Positions 23,522 to 33,117 of a stretch of 64,000 bases of DNA are shown here, piece after piece. The notes below the pieces were generated by a model. That model searched no databases and had not been told where the DNA came from. It was given only the letters and a program-made list of their open reading frames with translations. The DNA comes from Hygrocybe punicea (Eukaryota > Basidiomycota > Agaricomycetes > Agaricales > Hygrophoraceae): assembly GCA_963556145.1 (NCBI GenBank), contig OY744466.1:3844001-3908000 (forward strand), in the 5' to 3' direction. The translations under genes and the position numbers were made by a program. How positions within the stretch are numbered: position 1 is the first letter of the stretch; each line of letters begins with the position of its first letter.

Positions 23522-26456
23522 CAGTGTAATACCGTTCCTTTGCACACTACCAGTCCTTTGCACAAACAATTCTAGGCATGCAAGATTAGATACTACATGG
23601 TCCATATTTTTTTACATTTATCATTGACCATTGACATGCATCAGATAAAATTTTCATATGGTTTGGTGCAGTGGAACTTGTGTTACAATTGAATATACAT
23701 CAAAATGAGGATAAAAAGCAAGTCCGACAACTTTAAGTTCTCCATTTCCACAAAAACCCAACGCAAAAATAATTTTTTAGAAAATCCTAGCGTATTGAGA
23801 AGGTTCTTTTACACTAATCTTGTACATAAAAGGCACTGATCCAGTCAGTATTTGAGGCTTTACAACAATAAAAAATGTTGGCATGTCTGAGCGTGACACG
23901 TACAAAGTGACAGGTGCATCAGTCCCTTGATCATCAATCCCTTGAAAACCACTCTACTGGGACTTCTTTCCTTAAAATGACCAAACACACTCTTTCAAAA
24001 TGCGTAAAGAAACAGAAGGCACGTAGGGTCACAGAGAAGCGGCTTAAAGAAGCCATCGTTGACTACATGGCGGAACAAGACAAACCAAAGGCACTCCGAC
24101 TTGGTGGACGTACTATTGCAGAAAGATATAAAGTCCCACATAGAACCCTCATGCACCATATCAAGAACAAAAATAGCCCCACCATGAATGAGTTTAATGC
24201 CACTAAACAGAAGCTCTCAACTACAGAGGAACGCATCCTGGTGGATTTCATCAAAGAGTCGGCTGACCGAGGGTTCCTGCTAGCCCATCGGCTGATTGAA
24301 TCTTATGCAAATGCAATCCTACAAAGTCGAGTTGGGGCCGAGTTCCAACCTGTTGGCAAGCAGTGGATCTTCTGTTTTCTTGACAGGCATAACGCCGAGC
24401 TTCAAACACACTGGAGTAAACCTTTGGATATGCAGAGAGGGAAATCTCTAAATCCTGAAGCTGTTAAATCATGGTACGATTTGGTGCAGAAGTATATTGT
24501 TGACTTGGGAATCTCACCTGAGTTGATCTGCGGAATAGACGAGAGTGGATTCCTTCCAGCCAATCAAGGGACCGAAAGGGTGGTTGGAAATAGAGGCACT
24601 AAAACACAGCATCAGCAAGGAGGCGCTGACAGGGAGAATGTTTCAGCACTTGTGACTATTTGTGCTGATGGGACTACTCTTACCCCAATGATAATTTACA
24701 AGGGCCAGAACTTTATGGCAAAGTGGGGTCAGGACAACGTAGCACGAGCCACGTAAGTACAAACATTACAGCAGGGCACAGTGTACTCACATGTTTATCC
24801 GTAGAATCTCCCACTCTCCAAATGGGTGGACAGATGGCGCACATGCTAGAGAATGGATCGAAAAGGTTTTCGATGCGCAGACAAAAGAGAAAGCAAATGG
24901 AAGACCCCATGTCTTGCTACTTGATGGCCACAGCTCCCACTACACACTCAATGTCATTCAGTTTGCGAGGGCTAACAACATTATCCTGCTTGCCTACCCA
25001 CCTCATTGTACTCATGCCTTACAGGGCTTGGATGTCGTGTGCTTTGCAAAGATGAAAAATAACTGGAAAGAAGAGATTAGCACTTTTGAGGACCGCACCA
25101 AATGGAAAGTCAGCAAGGGTGACTTCACTGGCGTTTTTGGAAGGGCATACCTCATGGCTTTCACTCCGGAAACTGTGCAGGCAGCTTTTTGAGCTACTGG
25201 GATTCACCCATTCAACCCAGGTGTAATTTCCGAAGAACAAATGAAGCCAAGCTTACATCACTCTGTGAAGGGGACCTTTCCTCTTCCCCAGACTAGCCCT
25301 GTGCGATGCGTCATGGCAGCATTTTGCAGTCATCTGCCAACCACATTTGATGTTAGCGACGATACCTACATTCCCATCAGTGCCCAACAGAGCACCGCTA
25401 CCCCACAAAACTCACCTGGGCCAAGCCGGCATTGTGCACTTGATCTAGGACTCAATCCCAAAATGTTCACACCATCCAAACGAATCCGAATGATGACTGC
25501 AGGACTTGCATCCACATCATCTGGATCCTTCCTCATATCAAAGCCTCGGATGAAATCCGTGCAAAACATCCCACCCCCAGTCCTTGAAGCACCCCCTCTT
25601 CTCCCTGAGCCGGACTGGGGACTTCTCACTGTGCCAGCTTCATCATCTCTCTATGCTAGCCGTGCCAGTTTAGAGGATCAAATTGCGGCACTCACCAATA
25701 GCCTTGGATATGCACAGCAGCACATCATCGCAAAGGATTTGATGCTGGAAGGCACATCGGCACAGCTTGTCATTCAAAACATGACTCTGAACAAGATGAA
25801 TTAGGCACTTTATGCCAAAGAGAACAAGAAACAAGATGACCGCACCATGCTCTTTGATGGAAAGGCTGTAGCATTAACTGCAGATGAATTCGAGGAAAAA
25901 CTGACAGCCCTGGTTCGTCAAAGGGAAGAGGATGCTGCAGACAAGGAGAATAGAGCTGTAAATAGAGCTTCCAGGAAGGAGGCTCAGTCGGCACTCGATG
26001 CTCAGTGGGAAGTGTTGAAAAGGGTTCATGGGCTTGCTGTTGAAGCATGGGAAGCCGAGTGTGCTAAGCTGGTGGAAGATGGGGTGCCGAAAAAGTACCA
26101 TCCGAAGAAGCCAAGGAAGCCAAGGAAGCCACAGTTGCCAGAATGCGAACCATTGGCTGCATTGGAAGAGCAGCAGGTGAACACCGAGAGTGTTAGTGGG
26201 TCAAATCGTGTCGTAGAATAGTGGAGTGACATCGTGTCACAGGTGTGTAAGGGAACAATAAACTGTGACTTCCCTGACCTCCTTCAAAGATTGCGATTCT
26301 GCACATTTCTAGACGACATAAAAATCTATAAAAATTGCCATTGGGTAGCTTAGATGCATTTACAAGACATCCAAAGGAGAGTTGAGCAAAAATTGTAATA
26401 TTGATGTTAAGGAAGACGAAAGGCAATGTTGTGTGCAAAGGAACAGTATTACACTG
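23522..26456. mobile_element. pogo/Fot-like DNA transposon inserted in the helicase
   Basis: Terminal inverted repeats of about 30 bp start CAGTGTAATACCGTTCCTTT at 23,522 and, inverted, CAGTGTAATACTGTTCCTTT ending at 26,456. The target duplication is TA (23,520-23,521 and 26,457-26,458). Removing the element with one TA rejoins the helicase codons in frame (LDTL then FVMLLNPP), so the boundaries are firm. It is 2,935 bp long and carries one transposase gene on +. Confidence 0.93.
23914..26221 (+). pseudogene. pogo-family transposase (HTH + DDE_1)
   Basis: Exon 1 starts at 23,914 (or the Met at 23,977, MTKHTLSKCVKKQK, which is more like the family) and ends near 24,754. The intron is about 24,755-24,806 and the second exon starts RISHSPNGWTDGAHA. 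The N-terminus has a pipsqueak-type HTH (GGRTIAERYKVPHRTLMHHI) and a CENP-B/Tc5-like second HTH. Catalytic residues are visible in CGIDESGFLP, LLLDGHSSHY and YPPHCTHALQGLDVVCF. The C-terminus is long, with a coiled-coil or basic tail (KKYHPKKPRKPRKPQ). Stops at 25,190-25,192 (TGA between QAAF and ATGIHPFNP) and 25,802-25,804 (TAG between NKMN and ALYAKE) break an otherwise continuous frame. Confidence 0.9.
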
Positions 26457-27186
26457 TATTTGTAATGCTACTTAATCCTCCACAAGCTGTGAAATTAAAT
26501 GGACTTCCTGAGAATGTTGTACCTCTAACAAGAACAAGTGTTACTGTAGACTGTGTACTACCAGATGATTCATCTATTACAATATCATGAAGTCAGGTGG
26601 AGGTACTTCCCAATTTTTCAATGACAGATTATTCATCACAAGGAAAGACAAGACCAAATAATCCAGTTGATCTAAATAACAGTCAAAGTCATCAATCATA
26701 TTACACTGCATTATCACGTAGTGCATCTGCACTTGGTACTGTGATTTTGCAAGGATTTGATGCAAGAAAGATCACAGGTGGTGCATCTGGTGCATTATGT
26801 CAGGAATTTCGTGAGCTGGAAATGTTAGATGATATAGTCAAATTGAGATACAAAGGCAAGCTTTCAAGTTCTGTTACTGGTGATCGTAGAAATTCTCTGA
26901 TTGAAACCTTTAGATTGTGGAGAGGCAAGCATTATGTTCCAGAAAATGTGCACTAGGCAATTCGATGGAATAAGTCTGATCCATATATTCCAGGTGAAGA
27001 GGATAATATTCTGTGGAAAATTCTGGACAAAAAACAAAATGTTCAAAAAGATGATCCTTTGAAGTCAAATTATATTCCTGTCCAAGGCAGTTCATCAGCA
27101 TTATTTTATCAAAATTCTACTAATAAGAGGAAAATAAGTGGGTCTTGTGTTGCCCCTCAGAGAAAAAAATTGAAAAAAAAATCATA
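26457..27186 (+). pseudogene. Helitron PIF1-like helicase, C-terminal domain part 2
   Basis: Frame resumes as FVMLLNPPQAVKLNGLPENV and carries SMTDYSSQGKTRPNNPVDL and YYTALSRSASALGTVILQGF, the last conserved helicase motifs, followed by KITGGASGALCQEFRELEML. It then runs into a basic C-terminal tail. TGA at about 26,587-26,589 and TAG at 26,954-26,956 (VPENVH then AIRWNKSD, where CAG would fit) interrupt it. Confidence 0.8.
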
Positions 27187-27203
27187 ATATTAATGATACT
27201 TTA

Positions 27204-28010
27204 TTGACCTCTATGAACATTCCAATCGGGATGCTCTGGAGTAACAATAGCTGTGCATATGACTCTGTGATAACTATATTATATAACATTTGGCAGGATG
27301 ATAAGATTACTTGGTCTAATTCTTTCAGAAATTTAAACCCTCAACTTCTTGGCAGGTTGGTGGATGGATTTTTAAGATATTCTGAAGATGAATGCTCTTT
27401 AGAAGAAGTCCATGATCATATAAGACACTATTTAGATCAGCATTCACATCATGACTTTCCATGGGGGGTGAATACTAGTGTTAATATCTTATTAGATACA
27501 TTGCTACAAACTGAAATCCCAATTCTTTCCTCTCATATTTCTTGCCCTCAACGTCATCCGGTGTCCAGACAACAGGAAGCAGCAAAAAATTGCCATATGG
27601 ATATTGGTAGGATTGACTTTGTTTCTATTCAGAATGAACTTGATCTCTTTGTAATTTCTCTAGCTTCAAAGTGTACAGTCTGCAATGACTTTCTACTTCG
27701 AAAATTTACTTTTGTAAATGCCCCTCAGTTACTTGCCTTTGCTACATCTGCTTCCACCACTACTTTGGATCATAATTTGGTAGTCACCATTGAAGGAAAT
27801 ACAGAACTGAAACCATATCAGCTTAGAGGTGTTATATATTATGAAAATGATCACTTTACATCTTGTATTATCAGTTTGACAGGTCAAGTTTGGTTTCATG
27901 ATGGTACCATTACTGGAAGATCTACAGAATATGAAGGAATGTTAGAAGATGTTGTTTTAACTGTTTGCAGATCAAAAAAACCTTGTATTTTAATATATAT
28001 CCCTGTATAA
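27204..28010 (+). CDS. Helitron-associated papain-fold cysteine protease (USP/OTU-like)
   Basis: A 268-aa open frame with no stops. The catalytic cysteine block is WSNNSCAYDSVITILYNIW near the N-terminus and the histidine block is YYENDHFTSCIISLTGQVWF near the C-terminus, the arrangement of ubiquitin-specific or OTU-like proteases found at the end of many fungal and animal Helitron polyproteins. A middle CPQRH/CTVCND pattern suggests a structural zinc site. It follows the helicase tail by about 20 bp. Deubiquitinating activity is an inference from the family. It is the best preserved part of this Helitron. Confidence 0.7.
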   Translation: MTSMNIPIGMLWSNNSCAYDSVITILYNIWQDDKITWSNSFRNLNPQLLGRLVDGFLRYSEDECSLEEVHDHIRHYLDQHSHHDFPWGVNTSVNILLDTLLQTEIPILSSHISCPQRHPVSRQQEAAKNCHMDIGRIDFVSIQNELDLFVISLASKCTVCNDFLLRKFTFVNAPQLLAFATSASTTTLDHNLVVTIEGNTELKPYQLRGVIYYENDHFTSCIISLTGQVWFHDGTITGRSTEYEGMLEDVVLTVCRSKKPCILIYIPV

Positions 28011-28966
28011 GTAATTTCTAAATATCACTGCAACTTGTATTAATATGACCATCTTGAGTGTAAAAATATATCTATATTTACAGCAGTATAGTGACAATTT
28101 AATTAAATCAAAGCAGACTTTAAGCAGTACAATTTTTTGTGTGAACACACTGTTCATTTGATTGGAGAGGATGAGGATATGCCCAAAGCAATGGTGTAGA
28201 GGCTCCGGATCGTGTGGATCCATTTCCACTTCATATCAGACACCGTTCCTGTCCATTCCCATTCCTGTATTATCGATTCCATTCAATTCCGCTCATTTCC
28301 ATCAATTCTGCTCCAGATTCCGCCTCCAGAATCGTTCCTACTCAAGATGCAATGTCCCTAACGACCCGGAATCAGTACATATGTAGTTATATATCATGTA
28401 TCTTCGTTTCCCGTCTCCTAGTACATAGCACCACTCCACCATTCCTCCACTCCACTCCCTATCATTTACAGCCTTCACTTGTAGTACATGGTTACTACAG
28501 CACAGGATCCCTCACAGTAGTATAAAAGTAGCACATTTATACTACAAACCATATAGAAAATACAGGATATCATTCCCCCTCACGTCTTATCGTCCCACTT
28601 TAGTTCTATTTCTGAGTCCACTCTTCATATCGTCTACACCACTCATAGTCCTTTCCCCACACTCACCCTCTAATTCTGGAACCCCTGGATTCGGGTTGGA
28701 TTGACTAGACCTTTCCAAAAGAAACTAAATTCCTCTGATCACTTCTTAGCTGATCACCACTTTCCGTAGATTCCCATTCCAGGTCTACAACCACACTCGC
28801 CATCACAACAGCCCTCTAGCACAAGTTACTGCTGATGCCAGCGTCCCGACCGGCATCTAGTAGCATGGCACCCGACCCCCAGTACCATATAGACCAGTAG
28901 CAGCATGGCACCAGCTGGCATCGGGACCAGGCAGTGGCAGCAATGGGTATCAGCGTCTATCCAGTA
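28011..28966. other. AT-rich then TTCC-rich low-complexity region
   Basis: 28,011-28,190 is AT-rich and may hold the Helitron 3' end. 28,200-28,370 is rich in CATTCC/GATTCC words (ccattcccattcctgtatta). 28,840-28,960 carries imperfect repeats of tagcatggcaccagc and gaccag. No gene is recognised. Confidence 0.5.
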
Positions 28967-29243
28967 CATCAGGAAAACATGGGTTTACTTAATCTGACTT
29001 AATCTGACTTATTTTATAAATTAAGGCTTTTTAAGTAGTTAAGTGATTAAGTGGAATTAAGAAGGTCCACCTACTTAATTTCACTTATTCCATTATTTTT
29101 ATGAATAAAATTTCAGTTTTAATGAATGATTACTAGGCTACTACAACTAAGCATTACTGGTGCTAGTGCCAGTCCTGCACTGGTCCTGGTACTCAGGCTG
29201 TCACTGGTCCTGGTCCTGGTCCTGATGCCTGTCCCGATCATTT

Positions 29244-29420
29244 TTGAGTTTGCCAGAGGCGAGAAGGGTGAGGGCAGTGGGGTAGGTGTTTGCATATTGG
29301 AATGAGCCATGAATGTCGGCATCTTGAAGGGCGGCAGCAGAGAAGTGAAGCAGTACATTACGAGAGCCCATGCCCACTAGCATCACTTTTCCCCCCATAA
29401 TAGCAGCGTGAAACAAAAAT
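29244..29420 (-). pseudogene. captured fragment of sorbitol/xylitol dehydrogenase-like gene, copy 1
   Basis: On the - strand the sequence reads AAIMGGKVMLVGMGSRNVLL, then HFSAAALQDADIHGSFQYAN and TYPTALTLLASGKLKN. This is the C-terminal part of zinc-dependent medium-chain dehydrogenases of the sorbitol, xylitol or L-arabinitol type (the GGKV.LVGMG strand, SAAAL.EVDI, GSFRYANTYP and ALxLLxSGK blocks). Only about 55 residues are present, with no zinc-binding N-terminal domain, so it is a fragment. It ends abruptly in simple GGTCCTG repeats. Confidence 0.75.
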
Positions 29421-29689
29421 GGTCAGTTGATGGTTACACAGGGGGCGGGTCAATAAAAGGGCTTACAAGGATAGACATTTGCTCTGCGCTGGTGCATTTG
29501 AAGGCCTCGTTTCCATCGTCCTCGTCCTCATGATCACCACCGGCACTGGCACTGTTGCCATGCTGATACTGGCATGGGTGCTGGTGCTAGTGCCAGCTGG
29601 CGCCATTGTTGTGCCGTGCTGGTACCATTGGTGTGCTGTGCCAGTGTCATCAGTGTGCCATGCTGGAACTGGCACATGCGAGGGCAGTG

Positions 29690-29828
29690 GAGTAGGTGCA
29701 TGTTGGAATGAGCCGTGGATGTCAACTTCTCAAAGGGCAGCAGCAGAGAGGGTAAGCAGTACGTTACAAGAGCCCACCAGCATCACTTTGCCCCCCATAA
29801 TAGCAGCTTGATTGCACTGCTGCAGAAA
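29690..29828 (-). pseudogene. captured dehydrogenase fragment, copy 2
   Basis: A second, shorter copy of the fragment at 29,244-29,420, about 410 bp away in the same orientation: AAIMGGKVMLVGSCNVLLTL, SAAAL, a TGA where Arg (CGA) would fit, then EVDIHGSF. In this copy the residue after SAAAL keeps the family-typical EVDI, so each copy preserves different ancestral residues, which points to duplication before decay. Confidence 0.7.
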
Positions 29829-30990
29829 CACATGCCACAGCACTGATGCAGCACTGGCACTTCCAGTGGTGATGCTGTTGCTGGTGCAAATGCTGGTGCC
29901 GGTGCTAGAACTGACACTGGCATGGGTACCCGTGTGAGTACCCATCGCTAGTGGCAAGAGAAGAAAGCGGCTTGGCTTACTTGAAACATTTCACCTTGCC
30001 ACATCCTCACCGTCGTGCTGGCTGGTCCCAGCACTGCTCCTCCTGGCCTGCACTGGCACTGCTTGCTGGTACTGCCATGGTGTGCGTGCTGGTGGGGTGT
30101 TAGTGCTCATCATCCTAGTCACCGTCCTGCTTGTGCCGTCCTGCTTGTCCTATTGTTGTGGTCACAACCACCGCCATCCTCGTCGCCATGCTGGCCATGC
30201 TGGACATCGGCCTTGCCATCCTGGTCATCAGCCTTGCTGTCCTTGCCTCCACCATCCTTGTCCTCCGCCTCGTTGTCATCGCTCTCATTATTGTCCTCAC
30301 CATCCTAAAAGCACATCAATGAGGAAGAAACTTCGGGTTGAGTTTTTTACCTATAAGATGCCCTCCACTACTATGCCATGCTGGTACTGGTATAGGCACT
30401 GGTTCTGGCGCAGGTGCAGGTGTTGGTATTGGTGCGTGTGAAGACAAAAGTGAACATGGACCAAACAAAGGTAAAGTATGGACTTGGCTTTTTTTTCGAC
30501 TTCTCAGCATGACAGTAGGGACACAGACCAGCATGGCACCAGTGCCAGCACTAGAACTGGCACAAGTAATAACTGCAACTACTAGTAGCATTATACTGGT
30601 ATAAAAGTTGAACTTTTATTCTTAGTTAAAATTAAGTTCTTTTAATTTATGGTTAAGTGTGTTTAACTGAATTTAAAGTTTACTTTATTGTAGTTTAATC
30701 ATGCCCGACATTACAGTTCAAGACTCATATGGACTGCACTTGCCCTCTGCAATCGAGAGCCCTTGCGCCTCTCCTTTCCTCGAGTTTCACCCCGAGGTTT
30801 CTACCCGCTTTCCCACATCGCGGTTTCACTTCATTTTACTTATTTACTCTGGAGGAGACTTTGCTATCACCAACACTCCCGTCTCCTCCCAAGTATGTTC
30901 TTCTTCCTTTCTCTTCTTGATTCTCCTGATTCCTTGTAGACCCTAGTTTTTTGGTTTCTCACAATTTAACTTCATTACATTGTCATCTGA

Positions 30991-32160
30991 ATGCCTCAAA
31001 ATGAGAACAACAATGAGGTACAAAGTCAAACCCAGGCGACGTCCTTCGAACTGGAAATGACCTTTGAGCCAACGGTTAGGGACATGTGTGTCAAGGTCAC
31101 TGAGGATTACCGTGCAGGCAAGATCAACAAGCCCATGGCAATCCTGGAACTCACCTCCGCGATACCTTTCGGAGCCATCCATGAAGACGATACTGTTAAT
31201 CGCCAGGCTTTCGGAGCCTATTGCCGGATGCTCGACAGCTATCACAACATACAAAAGGGCAGTTCCGACCATTCAAACACACTCAATCGACTTATCAACA
31301 TCAGTTATGCCAAGGGAGACCAGGAGGCAGAACCCAGGGACAGCCATGGGGAAGACAGCCTTGTCCTTACTCGACCGGCTAAACGTGGAGCCAGCAAGTC
31401 CCTCAACGATGCCAACAAGCAACCTAGTCCTACGAAACGGCACATCAATATTGCTCTTTTTCCGTGGGTCATCCAAGAATCTCTCCATCCATCACTCCTC
31501 CGTCCATCCTTACACGAAACGCATACCCTTCTTGAGAACTTCTCACAAGATATCAAACTCACCATCGCTTCCATTCTCAACTCAGCTTCGGGCCCCCAGT
31601 TCCCTCAGTCTGAGTGGACCAGCCTTGTCTCTGGGCGGGCCGTCTACCTTGATCACGTCCTCTCTGGACTTTTCACCACTTCCACTGGGAAGTCACACAA
31701 GGAACAGGTCAGTTCATTTGAAATTTCACTCAGGCCTTCGTCCCCTGCCAAAACCATCACCTCCCATGGTGAATGGATCACCGCTTGGGAACCAACCATT
31801 GAGGCCACCGCCTTCATCTTCCTGCAGCGAGAATCCGAACTACGGCGTTTCGGGCGCTACATTTCCGGGCTCTTCGCCGCCCTTCCCACAGATCAACACC
31901 AACGTGTCATCTCTCTCGACAAAGGCATCCGCATCCGCATCACCCAACGCCGGGATATCCTCCTTACCGACACACACAAATTCACGGATTTGCAACTTTA
32001 CTGGATCCACTCTTGGGATAGACAACACAAATCTCGGCGAGCGCCCGGAATCCCTGCACAAACTCGACGCTGGGATGCGTGCTGCCGCTGGAATGACAAC
32101 AAGTGCCTGAACTCCGCCAGCAAGTGCAATTACGTCCACCATTGCTCCAAGTGCCATTCT
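30991..32160 (+). pseudogene. DIRS-like element gag, 5' part (interrupted in its zinc knuckle)
   Basis: Open from the ATG at 30,991 for 390 codons: a structural or nucleic-acid-binding protein expected to coat element RNA. An N-terminal helical region (MCVKVTEDYRAGKINKPMAI) is followed by a Lys/Pro linker (SLNDANKQPSPTKR) and a central conserved segment (EWITAWEPTIEATAFIF, RRFGRYISGLFAALPTDQ). A Trp/Arg-rich end (RRWDACCRWNDNKCLN, KCNYVHHCSKCHS) precedes the break at 32,160, where the hAT insertion begins. Codons resume at 44,605 as TTHRAPDCPP, completing C-x2-C-x4-H-x4-C. Confidence 0.85.
32153..32160. repeat. 8-bp target-site duplication GCCATTCT (left) of the hAT insertion
   Basis: GCCATTCT here is repeated at 44,597-44,604 immediately after the inverted end GGACAGTGTA. 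An 8-bp duplication is typical of hAT transposons. Confidence 0.9.
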
Positions 32161-33117
32161 TACACTGTCCGAGGGCAGGGCCATGACCCTCTGGCCCTAG
32201 GGTCGACCCTGGCCCAGCCCCAAAGGGCCAGGGCTGGGCCAGAGATTTGCTGGCCCTGGCCCTAGACTCATGGGCCAGGGCCAAGTCAGTAAACAGCTGG
32301 CCCTGGCCCGGCCCTCTTAGATGTCAGGGCTATAAATTTACCCTAGTAATTTACATCAGGAAAATTACACGCCCTTTTTTTGCACCTTGTGCACCTTTTA
32401 CAAGGGGCAAAAGGTGCAAAAGGTCCCAAGAGGTCCACCTTTCCCAAGAGGTAGCACCTTTTCCAAGAAAGTGACCCAGCTTAGAAAAGGTCAATCTCTT
32501 GAAAAAAGAGGTCAAAAGGAGGTAGCTTTTTTACCTCCTTTTTACCTCTTTTTCCAAGAGATTGACCTTTTCTAAGCCGGGTCACTTTCTTAAAAAAGGT
32601 GGTTTAGCTTTGGAAAAGGGGCAAAAAAGTGATTCCCTTTTCCCCTCTTTCACCATCTTTTCACTCCTTTTTCCAAGGCAAAAACCTTTTCCAAGCTGGG
32701 TCACTTTCTTGAAAAAGGTGTTACCTCTTGAAAAAGGTGCCAAAAGTGCATAGAAAAGGCTGAAAAGTTAAGATCCTTTTTAAAAGTGTTCTAGGTTTTT
32801 CAAACTGGTCTGCTTTATTCTTAAAAATGTCCACACAATATATTTGATGCCCTCCAGGGGTAACACATGGATAAATAGTAGTAGCGGAGAGAAACTAGCA
32901 GTGCAAAAAGCAGTGGTGAAAGAGAAAACATCCGTCATGATAAAAGAAAGTAGACAAGACAAAAAAAGCAAGATAGTGAGCTGACAATGTAAAAAAGAAG
33001 TCTCACAGGGCAAAATAACTTCGAAAGAAAGGTGGGACATTTGGCAGGCTGCAGAGGCTGTGGAGTATTTCTGTTGGAAAGTTGAGCCAGGGGTCAGAAG
33101 GGCAGCGAAAATTTACC

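Larger units (their letters stand above)
14450..28010 (+). mobile_element. Helitron (decayed, with three later insertions)
   Basis: The element carries, in order on the + strand, a Helitron-type N-terminal domain and Rep nuclease (14,450-18,674), a PIF1-like helicase in pieces (21,683-21,949, about 23,370-23,521 and 26,457-27,186) and a papain-fold cysteine protease (27,204-28,010). This order is usual for basidiomycete Helitrons. Stops and frameshifts run through all parts. A Tc1/mariner element, a foldback element and a pogo-like element are inserted. Neither terminus could be fixed: a hairpin-capable GTGTGAACACAC lies at about 28,139-28,150, but no CTRR end is clear. Confidence 0.85.
29135..30600. 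repeat. GCTGGTGCCAGTGC-rich block, possible nested element
   Basis: The ends are imperfect inverted repeats (ctactacaactaagcattac...gctagtgccag at 29,135 against ctggcac...gttgcagttattacttgt on the other strand at about 30,540-30,595). The interior is dense in CTGGTGCTGGT/GCCAGTGCCA words and holds two copies of a dehydrogenase gene fragment. It lies between the left end of the DIRS-like element and gag. Target duplication could not be fixed. Confidence 0.4.

Noticed and set aside
28139..28150. GTGTGAACACAC hairpin as the Helitron 3' terminus
   Set aside because: No CTRR follows at the expected distance and no second copy was available to confirm the border.
30015..30441. Leu/Ser/Pro-rich and hydrophobic open frames
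   Set aside because: They result from CTGGT/CCATCCT simple repeats in the element arm; no start context, introns or domain.
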